A DNA stretch of 28,428 nt. Origin: Candidatus Woesearchaeota archaeon. GTDB lineage: Archaea; Nanobdellota; Nanobdellia; Woesearchaeales; WJIZ01. The DNA lies in assembly GCA_018303575.1 (NCBI GenBank), contig JAGVXW010000001.1, forward strand, positions 1-28,428, in the 5' to 3' direction. The notes under the pieces were generated by a model, which ran no database searches, was not told the DNA's origin, and worked only from the letters and a program-made list of their open reading frames with translations. Position numbers and translations under genes: made by a program. Position 1 is the first letter of the stretch, and each line of letters begins with the position of its first letter. Positions 1 through 7,639 of this stretch are shown here, piece by piece.

Positions 1-2
1 GC

Positions 3-629
3 GAGAAGGCGCATCTTGACATCACCCATTTTGACGCGCTGACGGATGAGGAAACAAAGAAGATTGAAAAGAAGGCCAACGAGCTTGTGAAGAAAGATTA
101 TGAGGTTATCAAGAAGTTTTATCCTCGCGATGAGGCAGAGAAAGAATTCGGCATGCGGCTCTACCAGGGAGGGGCCGTACCGGGGAACAAGATCCGAGTT
201 GTCAATATTTCAGGGATAGACGTCCAGGCCTGCGGCGGCACGCATCTGAACCATACCGGCGAGATCGGGACGATCCGAATCCTGAAGGCGAGCAAGATCC
301 AGGACGGGATTGTGAGAATCACGTTCACCGCCGGCAAGGCCGCTGAACAGGCCGGCGCCGGATCTGAAGAAGTGCTACGGAAGGCGGCTGACCTGCTGGG
401 AGTTGCGCCTGATCAGGTTCCAGGGCGGGCGGCTGAAGTGTTCGAGCTCTGGAAGAAAGCGAAGAAACTGCAGAAGAAAGGGCAGAAGCTTGAAGCTGTG
501 ACTTTAAAGAGCTCGGCAAAATCAAAAGGAGACCTGCTTGAAGAGACTGCCAAGGCGCTCCAGGCCCAGAAGGAGCATGTGCTGAACACACTTTCAAGGT
601 TCCTGCGCGAGATTGAAGCGAAGAGATAA
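3..629 (+). CDS. alaS: Alanyl-tRNA synthetase, C-terminal part (5' end outside window)
   Basis: AlaRS attaches alanine to tRNA-Ala and edits mischarged tRNA. The reading frame is open from base 3, so the gene enters from the left. The visible part begins with an editing-domain segment containing LDITHF, followed by VPGNKIRVVNISG and the zinc/editing motif CGGTH in an ACGGTHLNHTGEIG context, then IQDGIVRITFTAG. This is the end of the second additional domain. After it come only about 95 residues of charged helix (KKAKKLQKKGQK) before the stop. The glycine-rich C-Ala (DHHA1) domain that ends most archaeal AlaRS proteins is not seen. Identity is certain from the motifs; whether the missing C-Ala domain is truly lost or encoded elsewhere is unknown. 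Confidence 0.95.
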   Translation, partial: EKAHLDITHFDALTDEETKKIEKKANELVKKDYEVIKKFYPRDEAEKEFGMRLYQGGAVPGNKIRVVNISGIDVQACGGTHLNHTGEIGTIRILKASKIQDGIVRITFTAGKAAEQAGAGSEEVLRKAADLLGVAPDQVPGRAAEVFELWKKAKKLQKKGQKLEAVTLKSSAKSKGDLLEETAKALQAQKEHVLNTLSRFLREIEAKR

Positions 630-630
630 A

Positions 631-640
631 TTTTTATAGG
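631..640 (+). promoter_or_regulatory. TATA-type promoter of the MgtC-like gene
   Basis: An A/T-rich box (atttttatag) lies about 26 nt before the ATG at 661. This is the spacing expected for an archaeal TATA box driving a leaderless or nearly leaderless transcript. The same layout recurs before most genes in the window. Confidence 0.6.
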
Positions 641-660
641 GCATTCCCGAAATACGGAGT

Positions 661-1086
661 ATGCTCGGGATTTTCCTGGACCTCATCAAAGTTCTGCTTT
701 CCCTGGTCATCGGCGCCTTTCTGGGCATCGAGCGGCGGAGGGCGGGGAAGCCGGCGGGGCTGAGGACTTTGTCATTGGTTTCATCGAGTTGCACCCTCGC
801 AGTTGTCGCTGGTATGACCGCGTTTCCGAATGACGTCTCCCGCATCATCCAGGGCATGCTCACAGGCATCGGCTTCTTAGGGGCTGGACTCATCATCTCG
901 CATCGTGGGACGGTTTTTGGACTGACGACAGCAGCGACGATCTGGACCACGGCGATCATCGGCATCGCGATCGGCCTGGGCGAATTCACGCTCGCGCTCG
1001 CCGCCTTTGCCATCACCTACCTGGTGCTGGAAATGGTGCACATGGAGGATGTCATTGTCAGCGTAGGCCAGAAAAAGTCAAAATAG
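661..1086 (+). CDS. MgtC/SapB family membrane protein
   Basis: A 141-residue membrane protein of the MgtC/SapB family, whose members are linked to growth at low magnesium and to control of membrane ATPases. Family hallmarks are visible: GAFLGIERRRAGKPAGLRT near residues 18-36, IGFLGAGLIISHRGTVFGLTTAATIW around 70-96, and four hydrophobic segments. The protein is close to the length of the membrane domain alone, so the C-terminal ACT-like domain of longer MgtC proteins is absent. The stop is TAG, and the last 9 bases overlap the convergent gene on the minus strand. The family is clear; the physiological role in this organism is not. Confidence 0.9.
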   Translation: MLGIFLDLIKVLLSLVIGAFLGIERRRAGKPAGLRTLSLVSSSCTLAVVAGMTAFPNDVSRIIQGMLTGIGFLGAGLIISHRGTVFGLTTAATIWTTAIIGIAIGLGEFTLALAAFAITYLVLEMVHMEDVIVSVGQKKSK

Positions 1087-1779
1087 CTTCTTCACAATGT
1101 CAATAGTGTAGAGCATGATGGCCTGGGCCTGCTCCTCACTTGGCGCGAAGGGCTCTTTCTTGGCATGAACCGAGTAAATCCTGACTTGGTTGATCAGATG
1201 AATCTGCTGTGAGAGGGCGGGGTCTGTGAGGACTCCCTTCTCGTGGAGCTTGGCGACGAGATTGCCCAAACCGAGGCCGGGACTCTTCTCCATCAGATCA
1301 TTCTTCGTGGCCTCGTAATATTTCCTGTGCAAAGCGGTCTCAAGGATACGGCCGCACAGGATGACCGTAGCTCGGAAGCATCTCGCGTCAAAACAGCGCT
1401 GGAGCTCAGCGATGTCTGCGTGCATTTCGTCTTTTATTTCCGCGGGCATGCCTTTGATTTTTGTCTGCGAATGCTTAGGTTGTTCAAGATCGGAAGCAAG
1501 GATGCGGATCTTTTCAAGAAGCGCTTTAGCCTGCTGAATGCCGGTTGAGGATAATTGCCTTAATAAGGATTCAATCTGGAGGATTGTGACATCATTGTCC
1601 TTCATTGTAAGAAGCTCCTGTTTCCCCGGAAACGCGAGGAGATCGCGCCTTGCGGCCTCGAAGTCCTTGACAAGATGCAGGTGGCGCTGCTCAGCGTATG
1701 TTCCGGCGGATTGCGGCAGCTTCTGGAGCCGGGCGACTGCTTCTTCGCATCTCTTGAGCGCGGATAGGAAATCAGTCAT
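1078..1779 (-). CDS. Hypothetical protein with DUF4145-like C-terminal domain
   Basis: A soluble 233-residue protein. The N-terminal half is helical and charged (MTDFLSALKRCEEAVARLQK and onward). The C-terminal half, from about residue 120, has the pattern of DUF4145-type domains: a run like CFDARCFRATVILCGRILE, then LGNLVAKLHEKGVL, then a VRIYSVHAK segment. That domain is often found in nuclease- or defence-associated proteins, but no catalytic residues stand out here and I assign no function. A TATA-like box (tataaaaa on the minus strand, 1802-1809) lies about 25 nt before the ATG, in a short intergenic region shared with divergent csaA. Confidence 0.7.
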   Translation of the reverse strand: MTDFLSALKRCEEAVARLQKLPQSAGTYAEQRHLHLVKDFEAARRDLLAFPGKQELLTMKDNDVTILQIESLLRQLSSTGIQQAKALLEKIRILASDLEQPKHSQTKIKGMPAEIKDEMHADIAELQRCFDARCFRATVILCGRILETALHRKYYEATKNDLMEKSPGLGLGNLVAKLHEKGVLTDPALSQQIHLINQVRIYSVHAKKEPFAPSEEQAQAIMLYTIDIVKKLF

Positions 1780-1800
1780 AAGCGCTTTTAGAGATGGATG

Positions 1801-1828
1801 TTTTTATAGGTTGTGGAGAAGATATAAG
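1801..1828. promoter_or_regulatory. Divergent promoter region of the DUF4145-like gene and csaA
   Basis: The 73-nt gap between the two divergent start codons holds two TATA-like boxes. The one at 1802-1809 is correctly spaced for the minus-strand gene starting at 1779. The gatataag at 1821-1828 is correctly spaced (about 28 nt) for the plus-strand ATG at 1853. Confidence 0.5.
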
Positions 1829-1852
1829 AACGAGCGATTTTTCCACTCTTTC

Positions 1853-2182
1853 ATGCCCACCTGGGAGGACTTCGAAAAGCTGGAGATCCGCGTCGGGACT
1901 GTTGTCGAAGTGAAGGACTTTCTCGAAGCGCGGAAGCCGTCGTACAAGCTGAAGATTGACCTCGGCGAATTTGGAGTGAAGCAGTCAAGCGCGCAGCTCA
2001 CGAAACTCTATTCGAAAGAAGAGCTGCTTGGGAGACAAGTAATCTGCGTTTGTGGATTGGGGCCGAAAAAAATCGCCGGCTTTACCTCTGAGGTGCTGAC
2101 GACAGGGTTCATCCAGGATGATGGCTCGGTCGTGCTCGCAATCCCGGAACGGGCTGTGAAAAATGGACAGCGGCTTGCTTAG
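1853..2182 (+). CDS. csaA: CsaA-like tRNA-binding / chaperone protein
   Basis: A 109-residue single-domain OB-fold protein of the CsaA / MetRS-beta (Trbp111, EMAPII-like) group. The match runs end to end: WEDFEKLEIRVGTVVEV at the start, then YKLKIDLGEFGVKQSSAQLT, then LLGRQVICVCGLGPKKIAGF, ending with a VVLAIPERAVKNGQ segment. These proteins bind the tRNA elbow non-specifically or act as export-related chaperones; the sequence does not decide which. I chose the ATG at 1853 because the family begins with the TWEDFEKL segment and a TATA-like box lies 28 nt upstream. The open frame continues farther upstream, but that part runs antisense to the neighbouring gene and is not protein-like. Confidence 0.9.
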   Translation: MPTWEDFEKLEIRVGTVVEVKDFLEARKPSYKLKIDLGEFGVKQSSAQLTKLYSKEELLGRQVICVCGLGPKKIAGFTSEVLTTGFIQDDGSVVLAIPERAVKNGQRLA

Positions 2183-2206
2183 GGATCAATGATTTCTCTT
2201 GGAAAA

Positions 2207-2740
2207 TTATCCTACTGAGAGATTGACGTTGTCATACGCTTCGCTCTTGTAGAGAACCTTGTGGTTCTTGGCAATCTCTCTTCTTAGCTTTGGGGGCAGC
2301 GTATTGAAGACCTGCACATCGATTTTTTCAGGCAGCTGGCCGGAAATCCGGATCCTGAACTCTGTCGCTTCCCGCAAAGAGATTTGCTTGAATACGGCGC
2401 AGATGTCGATATCGGAGCTTTTCGTGAAGGAGTTGTCGGCGAAGGAGCCGAAGAGAAGGATGGCCTGAATCCTGTCCGCGAGCGCATCCTCCAGCATGAT
2501 GCCTACTGCTTTTTCAATCATCCGCTTATTGTCCTGGTTTTTTTCCATCCCGAACTCGTCGCTGTATGCCGCAAGCTCCCGGATCAGCTCGAACTTCGGC
2601 TTGATGTCCCTGCTCAACCTGTTCCTTTCTGACTGGGTGAGCGGCAGGCCCTCCAGCTGCCGGGAAATGATTTCCAGTTCCCTCCTGCCGAAGATCTTCC
2701 TGGCGTTTCTCTTGGTTCGGAGATAGGTGTTTAGATTCAA
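2207..2740 (-). CDS. Nucleotidyltransferase-domain protein (MNT-like)
   Basis: A 177-residue protein. The C-terminal half is a minimal nucleotidyltransferase domain: GSFADNSFTKSSDIDI supplies the GS and DxD metal-binding motif, and KIDVQVF supplies the third carboxylate. The N-terminal 70 residues are charged and helical. Stand-alone domains of this type often act as antitoxin AMP- or tri-AMP-transferases, usually beside a HEPN gene; no HEPN gene is seen next to it. The first codon is TTG (2740-2738), preceded by a gaggt Shine-Dalgarno-like run. An inverted repeat lies immediately upstream and could be an autoregulatory operator. Confidence 0.8.
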   Translation of the reverse strand: MNLNTYLRTKRNARKIFGRRELEIISRQLEGLPLTQSERNRLSRDIKPKFELIRELAAYSDEFGMEKNQDNKRMIEKAVGIMLEDALADRIQAILLFGSFADNSFTKSSDIDICAVFKQISLREATEFRIRISGQLPEKIDVQVFNTLPPKLRREIAKNHKVLYKSEAYDNVNLSVG

Positions 2741-2742
2741 AG

Positions 2743-2760
2743 TAACCTCTATTTAGGTTA
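2743..2760. promoter_or_regulatory. Inverted repeat upstream of the nucleotidyltransferase gene
   Basis: A perfect 6-bp inverted repeat, taacct-(ctattt)-aggtta, starts 3 nt before the TTG start codon at 2740. A further ggttat occurs at 2778-2783 in a very A/T-rich stretch. Position and symmetry suggest an operator, or a hairpin at the start of the message; no regulator is identified. Confidence 0.35.
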
Positions 2761-2798
2761 TTATAATCATTATTGTGGTTATATTTAAATGTTTTGAA

Positions 2799-4016
2799 TC
2801 AGGAACCAAAAGCGTGTGTTGTCGAGAAAAAGCTAGACAGCTTCGCCTGCCTCATCTGGCTCAGGAGCTTGCTCCGGCGGAGCATCGGGTCGGGCAGAAA
2901 GCCGAACTCGTTTTGTATTTTTTTTCTTATATATTCCAGCAGCAATTCTTTTGAGGCGAACTCCAGGGGCTTTGAGCGCATCGCGTTTCTTGCTGCTTCT
3001 CTTGTGACCCAGACGCCCAAGGGGGTGGTGTATTCCTCTGTTATGACGCGGATTGCCAAGGCAGAGGCCTGCCGCTTGGATTGCCTCAATTTTTCCAGAA
3101 TGGCGAGCCGCACTGTGTAATAGCCGCCGGCCGTGTCCTCAGCGTAATTGGTTCTTCCTTTGTTGGGCTCAAAATCCGTCGACCAGGTGATGTCTTGTTG
3201 CCTGGGCACAAAGGTTTCGAAGAGCTCATAGCTCCATTTCTCCGAGAACAAGAGGATGAAATAATAATTGCCGAGATGCGAACCAGCGAACATCTGGTAG
3301 TCAGCTTCTGGATAGTCCCTGATCTCCTTGATGAGATGCTTTCCGAGCATGTCGTCTGTGGCAGTGATGCTCCAGCGCGTCGGCACCAGCTTCCGGTTCT
3401 CGCCGATGCCCAGGGTTCCCACTGACAAGAGTTTTGTGAGGAAGTTTTCTTCGAAGCCTTTATCGTAGAGAGTGGTCATCGCTTCGACTGCCTTGAGATC
3501 GGTGTCATCCACTGCCTTGTCCACCCTCGTGTCAATGTGCGGGTTGGAAGTGAGTTCCGCCTTCTTCAGTCTCGCGTGCGGGCCCATGGGGGCGAGATGA
3601 GAATCGGGGGTGAGGGTGAATTTTGGGACGCTTTCGAGAGAGACGTCGACGTCAACGGGCCTTGATGCCATGCCAATCTCCTGGGCGAGGCTGAGAAATC
3701 TGTCCCGGTCGTAGACATTGACTTTTTTCGCGCTGTTGACAAGCTCTGAGCGGAAATCAATGATTTTGGGGATGGGATACTTCATGGACGCCCAATGCCG
3801 AGGGGCGTCGTATTCCCAGGCATTTTCCTGTCTTTCTGGCGGGGAGAGGATGCCGACGTTGATGTTTGGATAGCCAAACCTGCCGACGAAGGGCGCGGGG
3901 GAATTGCTCTGGAAATCTGGCTTCAGGATTTGCTTGATGCGGAAGATGGAGCGCTTCTTGGAGCATAAGGGGCAGGCGCAATCCGGCTTGTCGGTATGGA
4001 TGTAGGAGAGGCGCAT
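2799..4016 (-). CDS. nreA: Archaeal DNA-repair protein NreA
   Basis: NreA is a conserved archaeal protein involved in DNA-damage tolerance that works with PCNA. This 405-residue copy shows the N-terminal zinc-like CACPLCSKK at residues 14-22, the family signature PAPFVGRFGYPNINVG near 41-56, and ARLKKAELTSNPHIDTRVDK in the middle. It ends with a PCNA-interacting peptide, QMRQAKLSSFF, about 10 residues before the stop. Length and motif order are normal, so the gene appears complete. A TATA-like agatattaat lies about 28 nt before the ATG. It follows the ATP-grasp gene on the same strand after 38 nt but has its own promoter, so it need not belong to that operon. Confidence 0.92.
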   Translation of the reverse strand: MRLSYIHTDKPDCACPLCSKKRSIFRIKQILKPDFQSNSPAPFVGRFGYPNINVGILSPPERQENAWEYDAPRHWASMKYPIPKIIDFRSELVNSAKKVNVYDRDRFLSLAQEIGMASRPVDVDVSLESVPKFTLTPDSHLAPMGPHARLKKAELTSNPHIDTRVDKAVDDTDLKAVEAMTTLYDKGFEENFLTKLLSVGTLGIGENRKLVPTRWSITATDDMLGKHLIKEIRDYPEADYQMFAGSHLGNYYFILLFSEKWSYELFETFVPRQQDITWSTDFEPNKGRTNYAEDTAGGYYTVRLAILEKLRQSKRQASALAIRVITEEYTTPLGVWVTREAARNAMRSKPLEFASKELLLEYIRKKIQNEFGFLPDPMLRRSKLLSQMRQAKLSSFFSTTHAFGS

Positions 4017-4054
4017 GGATAGGATGAATGGGATGCCGCATTAATATCTTTTGG

Positions 4055-4789
4055 TCAGGCAGTGATCGGCCTGGCCTGGAGAATCCAGAGCTTTCCTTTT
4101 GCGATGGAGAATTCGATGTCCATCGGCATCTTGTAATGTTCCTCAATCTTCAGGATTGTTTCCCCAATGCCCTTCAAATCAAGTTTCAAAGGGAATTGCT
4201 CATGCTTCTCTAGAATCTTTAAGGTTTTCCTGTCCAAGAAATAACTATTGGGTGTGACAGCGCCCGAGACGAGCTTTTCCCCGAGGCCCTTCACGACTTC
4301 GATCAGGACATATTTTTTATGGATGGGGTCGAGGCTGAAGCTCACCCCCGAGACATCCGCCTTCACCATCTCCTGCACGACGACAGCCATCTTCGCTGCT
4401 TTCTCAGAAACCTTCTTCTCTTTCCTATAGGCCACCGCGCGCTCGGTATAGAGCGAGGAGAAGCAGGCCTTGACTTTTTCTGTGACTTTTTCTCTTGGAA
4501 CGTTGAGGAAGGTGTCGTGCTGGCCTGCGAAAGAGGCGGACTTCAAATCTTCTGTAGTTGCCGAGCTTCTCACGGCGAAAGGCGGCTTGAGCTTTGAGAG
4601 ATGCTGCCTGAGCTCGCTCTCAAAGCCGCCTGGAAAGTTTCTGGTTTTCTTGTAGACATCGAAAAAAGAAGTGGGGATACAGAATCCTGATGGGACCTGA
4701 AAGCCGCCGCGGATGAGCTCGCCGAGGTTAGCGGCCTTGCCACCTGCCCGTGGGATGTCCTTTTTTGAAAGTTCGGATAAAGGGATCAT
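4055..4789 (-). CDS. Stand-alone ATP-grasp subunit (PPDK/PEP-synthase N-terminal domain)
   Basis: A 244-residue protein matching only the ATP-binding domain of PEP synthase, pyruvate phosphate dikinase and rifampin phosphotransferase. Visible ATP-site elements are GGKAANLGEL (Lys18), AVRSSATTEDL (Arg74), SFAGQHDTFLN, VVVQEMVKADVSGVSFSLDP, and the C-terminal EFSIAKGKLWILQARPIT (Glu226, Gln238, Arg240). It is shorter than the usual roughly 320 residues because the lid region between residues 46 and 71 is compressed. It has no swivel histidine domain and no PEP/pyruvate barrel. Its ATG follows the stop codon of the upstream swivel gene by one base (TAA c ATG), so the two are almost surely translated together. 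I infer it is the phosphoryl-donor subunit of a split dikinase. Confidence 0.88.
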   Translation of the reverse strand: MIPLSELSKKDIPRAGGKAANLGELIRGGFQVPSGFCIPTSFFDVYKKTRNFPGGFESELRQHLSKLKPPFAVRSSATTEDLKSASFAGQHDTFLNVPREKVTEKVKACFSSLYTERAVAYRKEKKVSEKAAKMAVVVQEMVKADVSGVSFSLDPIHKKYVLIEVVKGLGEKLVSGAVTPNSYFLDRKTLKILEKHEQFPLKLDLKGIGETILKIEEHYKMPMDIEFSIAKGKLWILQARPITA

Positions 4790-4790
4790 G

Positions 4791-6188
4791 TTACGCTTTC
4801 AGCACGCGGATGGTTCCGTGGGTGCCATCCACCTCAACGCGATCTCCCCTATTTAGAACTTTTGTTGCAGTCTTGGTTCCGACGACGCAAGGAATTCCCA
4901 GCTCGCGCGCGACAATGGCTGCGTGACTGGTGACCCCGCCTTCTTCGGTGATAATGGCGCAGGCCTTCTGCATCGCCGGCACATAGTCGGGATGCGTCGT
5001 GACAGCAACCAGGACATCGCCTTTTCGCACGCTGGGAAGGTCCTTCACTCCCTTGACAATCACGACAGGGCCCGCCGCCACCCCTTTCGATGCCGCGGCT
5101 CCCTGAAGAAGCTGTATTTTTTCCTCTGCTTGGAGCCCCAAGTTTGCCAGAACGCCTTTGAGCGCATCGCCGCTGGCGCAAACAAGCTTCTTCTGAGCAT
5201 CGTACATCATGACAAACCCCTTTTTCCTTTCGCTAATACTTGCTTTGTTGCAAGGGGTTCCCTTTTCTAAACGGGCAATAACCTCTCTTTCCTGCAAATA
5301 GGACATCTCTCCGACGCTCAGCCCCGTCCTCTTGGCAAGCTCCTTAAAGAGCGAGTTCTGGATGTAAAAGATGCCCTGCCTGCGGAAATCGTCACGCAAA
5401 TCTTTGATGTAGGCAAAGAGGTTGGCGTAGCCGAGCAGTTTCCTCTCGTTCGCATTCACCTTCAAATCCTTAAGCGCCTGCGTATACGTCATGTTTTTGG
5501 CAGTTTCCTTCTTTTTGAAGTCTTTGAGGTGCGCCTTGAACTCCGAGAAAGTCCAGGGCTGATTGTGGATATCGAGGCAGGGAATCCATTTGTAGCTCTC
5601 GTAGAGCCGCTTTAGGCTCTTGCTGCTTAGCCTCTGATTCGTGCTGACTGTGTGCGTGAGTCTCAGAATCGCGGCTTTCTTCAACGGCGTGAACACGGCC
5701 TCGAAATAGGGATGCGGGTTCCCTTCACCAAGTTTTTTCTGAATGAGCACTCTCGCCCGCTCGGCGCAGAAATCGTTGAGAAAGTACGCTGCCCAGATAA
5801 AGAGAGTGTAACGGGTGCACAGTCTTTGGTAGGTTGTGTAGAGACGGATAAGGCCTTCGTTGCTTGTTTTGCTCAAATCCCGCTTTGCCACTCTCTTGGC
5901 ATAGCTGATATACTCACACCCCGTTTTTAGGAATAAACACTCAAACTCGCTGACGTGCCGCGTTGCCCATTCCTTTTGTATACCGGAGAGAAAAGCGTTC
6001 CATTTCTTCTCGTCCACATAGCACACTTCGTTGTTCTCCTCGGGTACGTAGATTTGCTCATAGAAGGTGCCGCGAATCAAGTCCTTGACCTCAGGGCTCA
6101 GGGAACGCAGCGAAATCTCGGTGTATTGCACAGCATATTCTCTCGAGAACATCTTTTTCCAGCGGGCATTGCAGTTAAATGGAATCAT
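4791..6188 (-). CDS. Swivel protein A: helical domain plus phosphohistidine (PEP-utiliser) domain
   Basis: A 465-residue protein. Residues 1 to about 365 are mostly helical and unlike any family I recognise. The C-terminal 100 residues are a PEP-utiliser mobile domain: ASKGVAAGPVVIVKGV, then DYVPAMQKACAIITEEGG, then the phosphorylation motif TSHAAIVAREL with predicted catalytic His422, then GDRVEVDGTHG. Domain order (substrate domain then swivel) matches rifampin phosphotransferase without its ATP-grasp part, which is the next gene. I chose the ATG at 6188: the open frame runs 71 codons further, but that stretch lies inside the HD gene in another frame and is low-quality sequence. The chosen start overlaps the HD gene end by 14 nt, consistent with translational coupling. 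Confidence 0.82.
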   Translation of the reverse strand: MIPFNCNARWKKMFSREYAVQYTEISLRSLSPEVKDLIRGTFYEQIYVPEENNEVCYVDEKKWNAFLSGIQKEWATRHVSEFECLFLKTGCEYISYAKRVAKRDLSKTSNEGLIRLYTTYQRLCTRYTLFIWAAYFLNDFCAERARVLIQKKLGEGNPHPYFEAVFTPLKKAAILRLTHTVSTNQRLSSKSLKRLYESYKWIPCLDIHNQPWTFSEFKAHLKDFKKKETAKNMTYTQALKDLKVNANERKLLGYANLFAYIKDLRDDFRRQGIFYIQNSLFKELAKRTGLSVGEMSYLQEREVIARLEKGTPCNKASISERKKGFVMMYDAQKKLVCASGDALKGVLANLGLQAEEKIQLLQGAAASKGVAAGPVVIVKGVKDLPSVRKGDVLVAVTTHPDYVPAMQKACAIITEEGGVTSHAAIVARELGIPCVVGTKTATKVLNRGDRVEVDGTHGTIRVLKA

Positions 6189-6786
6189 GGTGAATCTTCC
6201 TTTCCAGTTGCCTAATGAAATTTTCATATTTTTGCAAAGGGCGCATCCCCATCTCCTTTCTGAGCCTGATGATGCGCTTGAAGTATTCCTTCGCCACTTC
6301 TGGAGGCTTGTTGTGGGTATAATAGGCTTCCACGTTGTCATAGAGGAAGCAATCGAGAGTGTCAGCGTCTTTTGCGAGTTCAACATAGGGGTTGGATGCA
6401 TAGACCTGCTTCTCGCTGTGGTGGAAGATGGCCGCGCTGATGAGCTTGATTTCCTTCTCGCTGAAGTTGCCGGTCTTCCTGAGAATCTTTTCCGCTATGC
6501 CCGCTCCAAGATGCGCATGGCCCTTATATTTTCCTTTGACAATGACATAAATATCATGCAAAACGCAAATCAGCTCAGCGTATTCCTTGTTGAGGCCCCG
6601 CTTTTCCGCCAAGATCCTCCCGACCTGCATGCAGCCTGAAGAGTGTTTAAGCTCGAAAACCTTTGAGCTCTCCCGCTCCTTATCGGTGAGCTTGCTCCTA
6701 AGGATAAGCTCGACTACTTTTCGCTGGATGGCCTCGGACCGGTTCAGCCGGTTGCCCTTGAAGTGATGATAGCTCTCTTTTGCCAT
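6175..6786 (-). CDS. HD-domain phosphohydrolase
   Basis: A 203-residue HD-superfamily metal-dependent hydrolase. The metal ligands appear in order: His48 (FELKHSSG), the His77-Asp78 doublet (VLHDIY), His90 and His92 (GHAHLG), His122-His123 (IFHHSEK), and Asp140/Asp142 (KDADTLD). Such enzymes remove phosphate from nucleotides or cyclic nucleotides; the substrate is not evident. The ATG at 6786 sits about 29 nt from the TATA-like box at 6811-6820; a GTG 21 nt further upstream is less well placed. It is the first gene of an apparent operon HD / swivel A / ATP-grasp, which suggests a related metabolite or a reversal step. Confidence 0.85.
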   Translation of the reverse strand: MAKESYHHFKGNRLNRSEAIQRKVVELILRSKLTDKERESSKVFELKHSSGCMQVGRILAEKRGLNKEYAELICVLHDIYVIVKGKYKGHAHLGAGIAEKILRKTGNFSEKEIKLISAAIFHHSEKQVYASNPYVELAKDADTLDCFLYDNVEAYYTHNKPPEVAKEYFKRIIRLRKEMGMRPLQKYENFIRQLERKIHHDSI

Positions 6787-6810
6787 TGCGAGGATTAATG
6801 AAGGCACCCT

Positions 6811-6862
6811 ATTTAATTATTGCTACCCTCTATGGGGGGTATGAATAAGAAGATATTTATAG
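6811..6862. promoter_or_regulatory. Divergent promoter region with 18-bp palindromic candidate operator
   Basis: The TATA-like box for the minus-strand operon (attaaat type, 6811-6820) and that for the plus-strand regulator (atatttatag, 6853-6862) flank an 18-bp near-palindrome at 6824-6841, taccctctatggggggta, in which 14 of 18 positions are symmetric. The half-site TACCCYCYAT recurs at 10277-10286 in the second divergent promoter region. Its position between two divergent promoters, beside a TrmB-like gene, suggests that this regulator binds here. Confidence 0.5.
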
Positions 6863-6883
6863 AGCAGGCCCTTCCTTGCGCCT

Positions 6884-7639
6884 ATGGAACTCAATGTGCT
6901 GAGGGACCTGGGCCTTACCGAGGGCGAGATACGCGTCTATCTGGCGCTCCTTGAGCTGGGCTCTTCCACCGCAGGAAAAATCATTGAGAAGTCCAGGATA
7001 TCCCCTTCAAAGATTTACAACGTGCTGGACCGCCTCATCGAAAAAGGGATTGTCAGCTACGTCATCGAAGGCAAGACGAGGAACTTCAAGCCTGCGCCGC
7101 CCAGAAATATTTTGAATTACATCGAAAGAAAGGAGGAGGAACTCAAAAGAAACAAAAGCGAGTTCGAAAAGGTTATCCCGCTTCTTGAAACGAAAAGGCA
7201 AGGGGCAAAGAGGAGATTCACGGCAGAGATTTTTGAAGGCATCAACGGCCTGATTACGGTTTTCGACATGTCGCTCCACGAGCTTGGACGCGGAGATATC
7301 TTCTACTCCTTCGGCTATCCGGCGTATGCCAGCGAGTTATTCGACACCTATTGGAGATCCTACTACAAGCAATGCGACAGAAAAGGCATTTTGCGAAAGG
7401 TCATCTTCGACTATGACGCCTGGTTCCTCAAGAAAAGGACGGGAAGGAAGCTCTCCTATTACCGCTACCTGCCGAAAGGCATCGTCACGCCTTCCTGCGT
7501 GTTCATCTTCAACGACAAGGTCGCGACGGTTATCATCACCCCCGAGCAGAAAGTCTGCTTTCTTGTGCAAAACAAGGAAGTGTCTAATAGTTACCTGGCC
7601 TACTTTGATTTGCTGTGGAAGAACGCGAAAGCCCCTTAA
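6884..7639 (+). CDS. TrmB-like transcriptional regulator 1
   Basis: A 251-residue DNA-binding protein of the TrmB family. Residues 1-70 form a winged helix-turn-helix (LRDLGLTEGEIRVYLALLEL, then ISPSKIYNVLDRLIEKGIV), followed by a charged helix (about 80-105) and a C-terminal effector-type domain from about 113 (FTAEIFEGINGLITVFD). TrmB proteins usually sense sugars or related metabolites. The ATG lies about 27 nt after a TATA box. It is divergent from the HD / swivel A / ATP-grasp operon, which makes local control of that operon likely. It ends convergently with swivel B, sharing a TTAA that gives both genes their stop codons. It is a paralogue of the gene at 10352. Confidence 0.88.
   Translation: MELNVLRDLGLTEGEIRVYLALLELGSSTAGKIIEKSRISPSKIYNVLDRLIEKGIVSYVIEGKTRNFKPAPPRNILNYIERKEEELKRNKSEFEKVIPLLETKRQGAKRRFTAEIFEGINGLITVFDMSLHELGRGDIFYSFGYPAYASELFDTYWRSYYKQCDRKGILRKVIFDYDAWFLKKRTGRKLSYYRYLPKGIVTPSCVFIFNDKVATVIITPEQKVCFLVQNKEVSNSYLAYFDLLWKNAKAP

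Noticed and set aside
1538..1852. N-terminal extension of csaA
   Set aside because: The extension is antisense to the DUF4145-like gene, and CsaA proteins begin at the TWEDFEKL segment encoded from 1853.
4791..6401. Longer form of swivel protein A with 71 extra N-terminal residues
   Set aside because: The extra part lies inside the HD gene in another frame and reads as low-complexity Ser/Thr sequence; the ATG at 6188 gives a coupled 14-nt overlap.
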